Program-made: the position numbers and the translations under genes
The notes under the pieces: generated by a model
The model's input: only the letters and a program-made list of their open reading frames with translations
Databases searched by the model: none
Told to the model about the DNA's origin: nothing
In this document: piece by piece, positions 11,326-22,189 of the stretch
How positions within the stretch are numbered: position 1 is the first letter of the stretch
Layout: every line of letters starts with the position of its first letter
Assembly (NCBI GenBank): GCA_947652605.1
Contig: OX393577.1
Coordinates: 24,493,466-24,557,465, forward strand
DNA length: 64,000 bases
Reading direction: 5' to 3'
Origin: Elmis aenea
Taxonomy: Eukaryota; Arthropoda; Insecta; Coleoptera; Elmidae

Positions 11326-11690
11326 AGTGACCCGGCTTCGCTCGGTGAATTTTTTTATCAATCACAGACTACTCGCGCTTCGCGCTCGCGCCCGGTGGAC
11401 GTTTTTGACCTTTTGAGAATTTTGGATCTTTTGGGAATTTTTGTATCTATTGAGAATTTTTGTATCTATTGAGAATTTTGAAACTTTTGTGATATTTGGA
11501 TCTTTTGGGAATTTTGGTTCTTTTGGGAATTTTTGGAACTTTTGGGAATTCTCATATAGCCTATGTTCTTTCCATGGTCCTATAGATTGTCTGTGCCAAA
11601 TTTGGTCAGGATCGGATGAGTGGTATAGGAATGCATAAAGGACAAACATACATACATACATTCATTTTTATATATGTATATAGATTTAAA
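11326..11690. repeat. GACCCGGCTTCGCTCGG-type interspersed repeat
   Basis: Starts at a GC-rich head (GTGACCCGGCTTCGCTCGGT near 11327) and runs through repeated TTTTGGGAATTTTTG-like units to GATCGGATGAGTGGTATAGG, ending in an ACATACATAC microsatellite. Repeats with this head and tail are common in insect genomes and are often assigned to rolling-circle or unclassified families; I cannot assign this copy. The peptides predicted on either strand are products of its short internal periodicity. Confidence 0.5.
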
Positions 11691-11780
11691 AAAAAAACTT
11701 TAACCAACCTTTAACCTGATCCTCTACTGCTGACCAAATGAATGAGGGTCAGGTTAAAGGTTGGTTAAAGCTTTTTTTTT
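11690..11780. repeat. short perfect-arm hairpin (MITE remnant)
   Basis: CTTTAACCAACCTTTAACCTGA followed about 30 bp later by its reverse complement, flanked by A and T runs. The loop (GACCAAATGAATGAGGGTCA) resembles 22081-22101, so the hairpin is dispersed. It is a probable MITE core. Confidence 0.6.
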
Positions 11781-11925
11781 GTATGAATACAAATGTATGG
11801 GTCTAAGAAAAAGTCATAATTTGCTCGTTTTGCCGGCTTTTTATAAAATGTCTAGGCGTTTTATAAAATTCCAGATTTCACATTATGCCTACGACATATG
11901 TATTTATATTAAAAATTATAGTATT

Positions 11926-13510
11926 TAGCGATCGCGTTGGCTATGCAACAGTCATTTAAAAAATTCAAAATTTCTTATTTTCCAATGCGCACATTCTTTA
12001 CAAATAAAACTGGGTAAAAATTTTCAAATCATTTTAACGGTTTTGGAGAAAAATGCGCAAAACGAGATCCCTGCAAAATCTGCAGTTCGTTGAGATAAAA
12101 CACACCTCGGTTCACAAAAAAATTCATAACTTTGTTGTTTCTTACTTTCCGATTCTTTGCAAGCGAAACTGCAAAATTTTTGATATTATCTTAAACGGTC
12201 CAAAAAAAAAAACGCAAAAACTATCCCCTGCAAAAACCGCAGTTCGTTCGGAAGAAAAAACACCTCGGCTCATATAAAAATTCATAACTGTTGTTTTTTC
12301 TGCGACATTTTTGAATCTAGACTTAAAATGTATCCAAAAGATGGGCGCAATTGATAACTTGTAGAAAGTGCATTTTTAAAATTTTTTGGTATCTTTTACG
12401 GAGGTCCGAAAATGGTGTTTATAAATACTCATTTTTGCGATCGCGTTAGATATGGAATGGTGATAGAAAAAATTAAAAATCGTATTTAAGGGCTAATAAC
12501 CCTTATTTGGTCATAAAAACGTGTACAGTTTGAAGCCACTTGTTTTCGTTTCAAGAAAACCAATTTTTTTGTCGAAAAAAGTGCAATGACCTATAAATAA
12601 GTCTTTGTACTTCTCCCATTTTTCACGGAAAATTAAAAATCGTATTTAAGGGTTAATAATCCTTAATTTGGCCATAACTAACGTGTATAAGGAGTTTAAA
12701 GCCATTTGCTTTAGTTTTAAGAAAATTAATTTTAAAAATCGTATTGAGGGCCTTAAAGGTTAAAGGGTTTTAACGTAAATCGATTTCGTGGCCGAAAAAA
12801 GTGCAGACTATAGCCTTTCTATGATCGCGTTGGCTATGCAACCGTCACATAAAAAATTCAAAATTTTCTGATGCGCGCATCCTTTGCTAGTAAAACGGCG
12901 CAAAGTTTTTGATATTATCTTAAACGGTTCCCGAGAAAAACGCGAAATACTAGACTCCTGCAAAAGCCGTAATTCGTTCGGAAAAGAAAACACCTCGGAT
13001 CACAAAAAAAATCATAACTTTGTTGTTTTTTGTCCAACATTTTTGAATCTGTGCTCAAAATGGAACCAAAAGATAGGCGCATCTGATAACGCGTAGAAAG
13101 TACATAATTATGTATATAAAACAATTTAGTAGGTATCTATTACGGACGTTCGAAAATGGTGCTTTGAAATGGTAATTTTTGCGATCGCAATGGTTATGGC
13201 ACCGTGTTGGAAAAAACCAAAATTTCTCGTTTACTGATCCTTTGCGAGTAAAACGGTGCAAAGTTTTTGAAATAACCTCAAAGGGTTCCCGAGAAACGCG
13301 AAAAACTAGATCCCTGCAAAAGTCGGAATTCCTTGGGAAAAGAAAACACCTTGGTTCACAAAAAAATCATAACTGTTGTTTTTAGTCCAATATATTTGAA
13401 TCTGGGCTCTAAATGTAACCAAAAGATGGGCGCATCTGATGACGTGTGAAAAGTGCATTTTTAAATTTGTTTAGTATTCTTTACGGACGTCCGGAAATGG
13501 TGCTCAAAGG
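11926..13510. repeat. degenerate tandem array of about 350-510-bp units
   Basis: Four imperfect units begin GCGATCGCGTTGGCTATGCA or a variant at 11926, 12437, 12822 and 13180. Each continues through AAAATTCAAAATTTCT, a run encoding no long frame, AAAACACCTCGG, CAAAAAATCATAACTTTGTT and ACGGACGTCCGAAAATGGTGC. Unit lengths differ because of insertions such as the AAGGGTTAATAACCCTTA segments in the second unit. The short ORFs here repeat from unit to unit in different frames and look fortuitous. It could be an old transposon multiplied by unequal exchange. Confidence 0.65.
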
Positions 13511-14107
13511 AATTTTTTAAGTAAAGCAATCACTTCAGACTATGCACGAATTGACACTTTGCACACACATTATGTACAATGTACATATAGGTACATCTCT
13601 AAACAAGCATTGACCCTTGAATTAACTTACTACTGTTAAAAGCAATTCACTTGATATTTCTTATACACTCTGTTTAGTTGAAAATAATTGTATAAATGAC
13701 CGCGAACAACTTTTGTATCTTACTAATGTTGTCCAAACGCGATTTATTCAAACTCAAAAAACGTACAGTCAACCATATAAAGCAAATAAGTACAATAACA
13801 AACCACACACCGTCTGAACACACTTTTTCTCACTTTTTGACCGACAGTCCTACATTACGTAGTCCTTTAACCTCCCCGCATAGGCGCCGACTACACGGGG
13901 GCAACGGGGCTCGTGCCCCCGTGCCGATTAAACTAGGGGGGCATTGCCCCCATGCGATGCGACATCGCAAAGGCTAACTTATGCAAATCACATTTAAATT
14001 ATGCCAAACAGCACATATCACGTTCGAGTTCGAGTACAACTTTATTTAGTGCCATACTTTTTTTCGTCCATTCTGAGACTATGTACCAATAATACCTATC
14101 GTGTAGG
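13511..14107. other. intergenic DNA with a GC-rich transposon-end remnant
   Basis: Mostly unremarkable AT-rich sequence. The segment 13880-13975 is GC-rich (GCCGACTACACGGGGGCAAC, then GGGGGCATTGCCCCCATGC) and resembles transposon ends at 22020 and 44205. The 93-codon frame through it is not convincing. Confidence 0.4.
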
Positions 14108-14385
14108 TCAGGGATGGCAAATAGGTGGTACGCGTGCCAAAGTTGAGAGATTTTCGACGGCACCCTAAAGAATTGTATGAATAAATTTGTTTTTAAATTA
14201 GTAGATACGCTAAGTATCTTTTTCTGTGTTGAAAAAGTCACCAGCGGTCTAACCTAACTAGTTTTGGAAAAGTTACCAGCGGCCGAACCTAACTAGTTTT
14301 GAAAAAGTCACCAGCGGTCTAACCTAACTAGTTTTGAAAAAGTCACCAGCGGTCTAACCTAACTAGTCTTGGAAAAGTTACCAGT
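14108..14385. repeat. hAT-like end plus 35-bp minisatellite
   Basis: CAGGGATGGCAAATAGGTGG at 14110 followed by TACGCGTGCCAAAG resembles a hAT terminal repeat; no partner end was found. From 14231 a 35-bp unit (AAAAAGTCACCAGCGGTCTA, then ACCTAACTAGTTTTG) repeats with period exactly 35 at 14231, 14266, 14301, 14336 and a partial copy at 14371. The copies differ by only a few substitutions, so the expansion is recent. Confidence 0.75.
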
Positions 14386-15485
14386 TGGTTGTTGGACCAC
14401 TCGGCATTTTGTCATGACTATATTTAAACGCAAAACATAACTGCAAACGCAGCCTGTTTCTCCTGGACTGATTTACTCTGACTGCATATGCAGACGTGTC
14501 CCAGCTTACCACTCCAAAATGACTTTATCTGAAGCCGCTGTTCGCGAAACTGTTAAATATACATCACAAAATGAAATGTTTTCGCTTTAATTAAAAAATA
14601 AAATAAAATACATTTACAACTTTTCCCAACCATTCCACTAGTTTATTTGTAGAATTATGGATGCTCGCAGAAGCGAAAAAAAAAACAATATGAGCCGTTC
14701 TTCAAGTCAAATTAAAACCTTAAACGCTGACGCTATTCTTAAACTTGTTAAACTACCAATTTTCCTCCTATCTAAACAAAGTCTAAATGCCTTGAATAAA
14801 CGAAATACATTTCCTTTGTACCAATTAGATAATCCTGGACTGGACTATTCATTTGGCAACTTGATATGATAAATTGTTTGATTATTTAAGTTATTTGTGT
14901 ATTAACAGAAATAACAACTTCATTACAAATTAAAAACTATCATTTTTTAAAGGATTTTTGTACGTCTTTATTAGCTTCAAGTTTAATCCCGTTACCAAAC
15001 ACAATGAAATATACATTTAGGAAACATTTAATGCATTCAGTTCATATTGGAAAACAATCCGTTTAGAAAATGCCACTACACCTATTTTACAACTTTTCCC
15101 ATCCATTTCAGTAAGTATACTTAGTTTCATTTTGGACTTTTTGGATGCCCGCAGAAGCATTCACAACAACTCTAAAAATACTTTTTTACAACTTTCTTCC
15201 ATTCAGCCAAACCCCCAAATAATTTAAATTACGATTTTAAAATTTTTAATTTTAATGGGAAATTTTTCATGCAAAAATGAATTTTTTTAAAGTAAAGCAA
15301 AAGACTTAATTTTTTTTATATACGTTATTTAGAGCTTAAATAATAATTTAGGCTCTCAAATTAAAATATTTATGAAATATGAAAAAAGTGTATAAGGGTA
15401 AAGACTATAGTCTTTGCACCTTTTTAAGGAAATATCGAAAAAGTTTTATAATTTACTTTATTGTTCTTTTTAGATATACCGATAA
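14386..15485. other. intergenic DNA, no gene recognised
   Basis: AT-rich sequence between the minisatellite and the 3' end of the first carboxypeptidase gene. Two related segments mention ATGCTCGCAGAAGC and ATGCCCGCAGAAGC (about 14660 and 15145), suggesting a short local duplication. AATAAA for the downstream gene lies at 15457-15462 (minus). Confidence 0.5.
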
Positions 15486-18400
15486 TTATCCACTAAATTT
15501 ATTTTTAATATAATTATGTGCTTCCACCATTCCAGACCAAGTTTCTTTTACAACCGGATCAATTCTCTCTGGTGGTAGGTCAAAACCTAGTGATCCACCG
15601 CCTGGAAGCTCTATTGAATACGTTAACTCGACACCAGCAACTCCTTTAATCCAGTCAACACTTTCTCCAGCAATCAAATACATGTTATTAGCCGAACTTC
15701 CTACCGTATAATTCGTTCCATTAACGACTGCAATACCATCAGCGATTAAATCGCCGAGTGTCTGCAGTTCTTCGGCATTATCAGGTAATTCCGTAGTAAA
15801 CCCCCACGAGTATAGGATCTGTTGACCCCAGCTATGCAGTGCTATGTACAATTTGATTCTGTCCTTGTTCCTATTAACAAAACTGCTAAGGGCTACAGTT
15901 TCTTTTTCTGAGAAAGGTCTAGGTCCGTGGTAAAATGTAGAACATTCAGAATCTCCTGAACCTGTTTCACCCCAATGGAAATCGTAATTGCGGTTGGCGT
16001 CAACTCCCTCGCACGTTGTGTTGTTGCCTGGACTACGCGTTTTTCTCCAAAATCGATACTAAAAAAATAGTGTCATATAAAGGTGACAAGACGACAAATG
16101 AAATATTTTTGCGATAGAATGTTGCAAAAAATGTGCTCTGTCCTCTATCACAGCGTTTCTCAAACTTTTAAACACGTGACCCAAATAATTTTCTAGAAAT
16201 GAGAGTACGACCCATAGGGGAGGGGGTCTATCCCCACAAGAAAATTTTTGAAAAAATACCTTTAGAAATGTAATTTTAAAGCATTTTAAAACAGAAATTT
16301 AAATTTATATTTTTCTTTGTATTTTTATCAAAACAGTTCCGTTTCGCAACCCAATAAAAATTTAACGCGACCCAATTTTGGGTCGCGACTCATAGTTTGA
16401 GAAACGCTGCTCTATCACCACTATCTAAAGCGTGGCGCAATCGTGCTCACCTCATCAAAGGTAAATTCATAGCCATCTGGGTTAACAACAGGAAGTATAA
16501 ACCAATCGACATCAGCTATTAAGTCACTGTTTGCAATATTCTCGACCAGTTCTTGAATAACATATAGAGCTGTCGCAGCGGTAATCCATTCTCGAGCATG
16601 GTGGCACGCGTCGATAAAAATAACTGGTTTGGTACCGCCACCTCCGCTGGATATTTTTATTGCAGTGATGTTTCGACCCTCCAGTGACTGTCCAATTGTT
16701 TCCAAAGAGACAATGTCAAAATGTGTGGTAGCTAATTCATCTAAATAGCTATTGATCTGATTAAAAAAATAATCATTTGTTTTTAACTGCGCGTAAAAGA
16801 TATCAATATTCTATGCAATACAAAAAGTGGCACTAATTCGAAGCTCAATATGAGAATATCCGGGGCCATCGTTATACTAGTGGGCCGACTCCTTACTGCA
16901 AAATGCGAGAAAAGTGGTGGGGATAAAGGCCGCCCGTTCATTATTCACAGTGAGGTATACAGGGTGTTTCACTTTTCCATGGGACATTATTGCTATCTCC
17001 GTAAATAATGAAAATACAAAGTTGGTTAAATGGGACAATAGTTGGCTATTTAGGAGTGTATTTTAAACAAGATCTTGTTTTGTTTAAAAATTCCATGGCT
17101 TGCGTGATATAACGAAAAAACTAAAATCGATCAAAATTTTTAAACTTAAATATCTCGGCATTGTTGCGAATACACAAAAACTCCAAGGGAAAAATGTTTT
17201 GTAGATTTTGTTTGCTGTAAGATAGCGATAGTCAGATTTTTATTTATAAATTACCGTGCCAGATATTTGACAAAACAACTTTTTTTTAAATGGCAGTCGT
17301 AGTAGGTGATGACTTAGATTTAAAGATTATTTTTTTGTCTTTACAATGATATAATATTTTATATGTCTATTTTTAAAAATAAGTGAAATAACCTAAAAAA
17401 ACGCAAAATTGTAAGGTAAAAATTAAGGTTGCCATGAAAAAAAAACATAACCGACTTCAATTGTTTTATTTTGACCTTTGCCTGTCTATTATGTCACTCT
17501 TTAAACAGTGATATTAAAACAAATGTAATGCGATATTAAAATAATCATACTAATAGTCATATTATGAATGTATTTTATACCTCTTACTACGACATTAGCA
17601 AAAAAGGATTTAAAATATTTACATTATGGTGATTTACATTATTTCCAGTTAAAACAATTATTATAATAGTCAAGCAAGGGTCGAAATAAAACAATTGAAG
17701 TCGGTTACTGTTTTTTTCCAAGGCAACCTTGAATTTTATCTAAAGATTTTGCATTTTTTTTAGGTTGTTTCGCTTATTTTTGAAAATAGATATATAAAAT
17801 ATTATATCACTGTAAAGAGAAAACAATAATCTTTAAATCTAAGTCATCACCTACTACGACTGCCATTTAAAAAAAAAGTTGTTTTGTCAAATATCTGGCA
17901 CGGTAATTTATAAATAAAAATCTGACTATCGCTATCTTATAGCAAACAAAATCTACAAAACATTTTTCCTTTGGCGTTTTTGTGTATTCGCAACAATAGC
18001 CGAGATATTTAAGTTTAAAAATTTTGATCGATTTCAGTTTTTTTGTTATATCACGCAAGCCATGGAATTTTTACACAAAACTAGATCTTGTTTAAAATAC
18101 ACTCCGAAATAGCTAACTTTTGTCTCATTTAACCAACCTTGTATTTTCATTATTTACGGAGATAGCAATAGTGTCCCATGGAAAAGTAAAACACCCTGTA
18201 TATGCTAAAAAAGCAAAAACTTCTTACGTCATCACTGTGTGCTCTTTTCTTTAATTTTTGATTTAGACATTTTACATTTTTTGCTGGTCTCTAATATCGG
18301 ATAATTAAAAAAAAAGTTCTGTACCTCCAACTTCACGGTGAGGTACATTAGCAAAAAAATCAATCAACTGTTTACGTCATTTTTTGCAAATTTTTGCTTT

Positions 18401-21093
18401 ATTTTTCATTTTTTTGCTGATCGCTTCCACAAGATATCCAACTTTTTTATGAATACTATGTGCCCCTGCTACAAATAGATTTTCAACACGAATAACTTCA
18501 AATAACCGGAATTTACGTAAATATTTTGTTCTAATAACTTAGTAATAAATAAAGTTCAATTAATAATAATTTACACATACTTTAAAGGTAATTTTGTTGC
18601 GGTGATTGTCAAAACCATAAACTATTGTACGAAGCATAGGTTAATTGTTAATACGAAATTGTTTTGTGTTTTTTTAGTAAATAAAATTTTTACTTTGAGG
18701 TAAGTAATAAATAATTATGCTATTAGTTGATATTTGCATGTTTACTAGCATGTACTTACAACGTATATAACTTATATAATAAATTGTTGAACGTCCGTTG
18801 TTTTAAGGTTTAGAAATTAAAAACTCTGGATTTACAGGACGGTTTTATTGATTTTGGTTAAAAATCCGACGTTTCGCACTTAATGTTTTTAAGGCTTCTT
18901 CAGGGGAATTTTAACAATATTCATTGATAATTGACAAGGCTAACATGGTGCACATAACCATTTGTTTTTTGAATGTGTAGAACAATTCGAAAGTCAAAAA
19001 TAACAGTGATACAGTCGCACTAATTTATTGTAAAATGTAAACAGTCTTTTCATTAAAAGGATTTTATGTGTAAAAATGTAAATTAAAACGGATAACATAA
19101 AATTTTAAAAAAGACAGACACAAAAGCAACACTTTAAAAATTTTACGTACAATGTCTTTTTTAAAATTTTATGTTATCCGTTTTAATTTACATTTTTACA
19201 CATAAAATCCTTTTAATGAAAAGACTGTTTACATTTTACAATAAATTAGTGCGACTGTATCACTGTTATTTTTGACTTTCGAATTGTTCTACACATTCAA
19301 AAAACAAATGGTTATGTGCACCATGTTAGCCTTGTCAATTATCAATGAATATTGTTAAAATTCCCTTGAAGAAGCCTTAAAAACATTAAGTGCGAAACGT
19401 CGTATTTTTAACCAAAATCAATAAAACCGTCCTGTAAATCCAGAGTTTTTAATTTCTAATAACTTATATAAATAGACTTATACCTACCTATACAGTGTTT
19501 TTTGTAAATGATTTGTTGTCTAATTTGTTAAAATAATTTACTTCAAAATAAAATTTAAAAGTAGCTCCATTACTTTGTATAACAAAATTTTGGTCAGTAG
19601 TCAGACTTTTATGATGCGGTTCGACACCACATATTGTACAATACATTTTGTTTCATTTGGAACTAGCGCAGTAAATCTTCAAAGATCTTTTTTAAATAGA
19701 TTTTAAAAAAACGACATGCTGTAAATCATATTGGTTTACAACTTTAACCACTTCAAGACCTTTAAAAAATATTTTATAAACCCCTTTTTACTCCTAAATT
19801 TTGTTTTAAGGTTGAGAGCTTCTTTCGTCTTGACCAATCGCAGCTTTGTAATAGCATTCTTTACTTCGGTGTTTTTTTGTGAAAAGATTTAAAAAACAGT
19901 TGTAAGATAAATCGCAAATCATACAGAGGTAAGTGAACCCTCACATCTATAATCATACTAAGTGCTCTTCATTGCGAACATAGTTTAATAGTGACAATCG
20001 ATTGAGGTGCTTTTTTTAAATCATAATAATTACAGTGAATCAATCATTTGCTTTATAAGAGATAATACATCGATGCAACTTTAAAAGATGATAACATAAT
20101 TTCAAATTTCATTCATGTTTCTAAATTTACATTGTTGTTTCAGAATGCTCAATAATTACATAATAAAAATGCCTGTTAAATTTTGCGTTTTTGAATGTTA
20201 AAGTAATTACAAAGGAAGTAGTTACACACCATCGTTTAATTTTTATATATTAAAATATTTATAAAACTCGTTTCTATAAATCATAAATAAAATATAATAA
20301 AAAAATAGTAATATTTAATTGTTAACGTAAAATTTATGTTATATTCTATAGTCAGGCATAAAAGTATTATAGCGACTAATGCTCGGCCTCAGCCTTTATC
20401 CCCACCACTCAAAAATTCAATGAGTCGGACCGCTAGTATAACGATGGCCCCGGAATATCGCATACTTTAAGAGCAACAAGTCGATTAGTCGATTATAGTG
20501 GGGCAATTTGCAAAATTTGGACTAGGAAATATCATTAACTTTCCAAATCCCAAAATTTGTATTGCTCAAATAATAATAAAAAAAATAATAAAAACTTTTA
20601 TTGAGGAAACTTACTACTGGATGTCTATGATAGTCAGTAAAACTTATTTTGCCTTCTTGTAACTTTGGGGAAAGCAATTGCCTTTGTTTCTCCTCTTTAA
20701 TAACTCTACACAAATTTAATTTTATGTATTATTGAAAAAACAAATGTTCAAAATCCCTTACTTTTCGACATTTTCAATGGTGATCTCGTAATCAAAATCA
20801 AATTGATTTAGGTAGTTTTCGAACATATTTTGGGATACATTGTCTACCAATACATCAACCGGACGCCCTATACCACGAAGTTGTGACCAAAAATCAAAAT
20901 GAGGATTGTTTATAAATGTAGACAAATGCTGTAATTGTTTGTTAGTTTCAGGAACGATACCATACAATTTATAGCTGAAATTAGAGAATAATCATTACGT
21001 TTTTTCTTTTTGCAAAATAACTTACCCATCGTAGTGGCCTTTTTGAGCTAGAAGCTGAGGTAGCACTAAAATTAATAAAATAGAATAACGCAT
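15486..21093 (-). CDS. M14A zinc procarboxypeptidase (carboxypeptidase A-like), five exons
   Basis: Exons 21026-21093, 20762-20974, 20615-20705, 16451-16756 and 15486-16058 (minus) join in frame to 416 residues, the usual length of a digestive procarboxypeptidase. A signal peptide (MRYSILLILVLPQLLAQ) precedes an activation peptide (YKLYGIVPET...). The catalytic domain has the zinc ligands in HHAREW (HxxE) and ALHSWG, the arginine in DANRNY, the Tyr-248 equivalent in NMYLIAGES and the catalytic glutamate in SIELPGG. The residue matching position 255 (GESVDW) is Val, which predicts cleavage of hydrophobic C-terminal residues (A-type) by analogy. Expected to be secreted into the gut lumen (family knowledge). 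The 3.86-kb third intron is filled with nested foldback elements and the fourth holds a hAT MITE. Poly(A) signal at 15457-15462. Confidence 0.93.
16151..16409. mobile_element. hAT MITE with exact 8-bp TSD in carboxypeptidase intron 4
   Basis: 259-bp element with ends CAGCGTTTCTCAAACTTT (16151) and AGTTTGAGAAACGCTG (ending 16409), flanked by the exact octamer CTCTATCA at 16143-16150 and 16410-16417. The interior contains GACCCATAGGGG- and GGTCGCGACT-type inverted segments. No coding capacity. It occupies most of the 392-bp intron. Confidence 0.9.
16958..18200. mobile_element. foldback element, about 500-bp arms, TACAGGGTGTTTCAC ends
   Basis: Arms 16958 to about 17480 and about 17680-18200 are inverted copies, from TACAGGGTGTTTCACTTTTC to its complement, with a centre of about 200 bp. 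Internal landmarks AAACAAGATCTTGTTT and GCATTTTT/AGGTTGTTTCG are present on both arms. A single arm of the same family occurs at 37389-37582. No ORF of note. Confidence 0.85.
18811..19459. repeat. near-perfect 649-bp palindrome in carboxypeptidase intron 3
   Basis: Arms 18811-19116 and 19153-19459 are almost identical inverted copies separated by 36 bp. Each arm carries GCGAAACGTCG preceded (in sense) by CTTAAAAACATTAAG, a hammerhead-like arrangement discussed in the findings. As part of an intron it would be transcribed as a hairpin of about 300 bp. Confidence 0.9.
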
Positions 21094-22189
21094 TTTATTA
21101 TCTACAAATCACTCGCTGTATTATTTTTGTTATTATTTGTGAGAAGATATTAACTAAGTTTTAATACGATTTCATTTGTTCTCAAACTCATTATCAATGC
21201 TTTTTAAGTACTTGTAATCTGAACAAGTTTTGTTTTCTGATAAAACATAAATGGTTTATTAATGTAACAAGCAATGATCAAAGAATGGAAACGTTTGTGA
21301 AAATAAATATTGCATGTAGTTATAATTACTTTTTCAATACTATATCTCAAATAAAACTTCCCATATCGGCTTAAGCAGTTGGAACAACCCAGGTACATAC
21401 ACAATCTTGGATTACAAACCTTAAATGATTTGTATGGCACAACACCTAAAATCATAATCGTATACCACATCTTCCTAATTGCTTTTCTTTGAGCATAATG
21501 ACCATAATGCTGCAGTTCTAAACAAGTTCTCGCTAAAAGCTTATTACCTTATATACGCTATAATAGAATTTTAAATTATAATTGTTTTCAAGCAAAAACT
21601 TTTGGGAAACACTGATACAGATATTAGTTTTCTTTTACATAAGAACCCAAATTAAACCTTATTGAACCTATAATTGGGGATCAAATTTTGACTGCTTGCG
21701 ATAATATTCATGGAGACGCCTTCAATTAGATTACGACTTTTATTGGCGTAGACTGAATTGTAAACACAAATAATATTTAAAGAAAGAGACGGAGATTGTG
21801 CATTTGTTTCCTTTAGTTCTGCCTCTCCTTAATCCGCTGTGAGCAGTTTTAACAGAAATAGGCTATAGATGGTTTTACACATAAGTTTTTGATAACACAC
21901 TTATCAATAATTGGGTAGTTGCTTAATAAAACTTCATTAAAATTAAATTTATTATATTGCATACAAATATATAAGACTTTTTTCAACATAATTTGCTAAA
22001 TGAATATACAGAGCTATTGGCGTCCACAGGGGACGGCAAACGGGGCACTTGCCCCTCTCTGGAACCGAGTACTCCATTAATGACCAAATGAAAGAGGGTC
22101 AAGTTAATAGTTCGTTAATACTTTATTGCAATACTTTGCAGCGTTGCACGCTTTGCCTCCCCCTGGATAATTTTCTGCGGACGCCCATG
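21094..22189. other. 5' flank of carboxypeptidase 1 and dispersed repeats
   Basis: Contains the promoter region of the minus-strand gene (no clear TATA; TGATAA on the minus strand near 21192). Segments at 21353-21385 (CCCATATCGGCTTAAG) and 21725-21825 are related, in direct and inverted orientation, to 26219-26325, showing copies of one repeat. 22020-22190 is GC-richer and resembles other transposon ends. No gene seen. Confidence 0.5.

Larger units (their letters stand above)
11238..11900. mobile_element. TIR element with GTAGGCATAATGTGAAATC ends
   Basis: About 55 bp at 11241-11293 (TTGTAGGCATAATGTGAAAT, then TTTTATAAAACGCCTAGGC) recur inverted at 11846-11896. Two other repeats are nested between the arms: a CG-rich interspersed repeat (11326-11690) and a short hairpin (11690-11780). 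Confidence 0.65.
16855..20458. mobile_element. outer TIR element in carboxypeptidase intron 3
   Basis: AATATCCGGGGCCATCGTTA with TACTAG near 16855 recurs inverted as CTAGTATAACGATGGCCCCG at about 20434-20452; GAGTCGG and GGGGATAAAGGC pair further in. Two complete foldback elements (16958-18200 and 18811-19459) lie inside, so this looks like an older element split by later insertions. Remaining internal DNA (18201-18810, 19460-20340) shows no coding signal. Confidence 0.6.

Noticed and set aside
11362..11661. 99-codon minus-strand frame with KFPKEPKFPKDP repeats
   Set aside because: Produced by the short TTTTGGGAATTTTTG periodicity of an interspersed repeat.
13696..13977. 93-codon frame with a GARAPVPIKL segment
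   Set aside because: The end runs through a GC-rich transposon-end remnant, and there is no splice context or family match.
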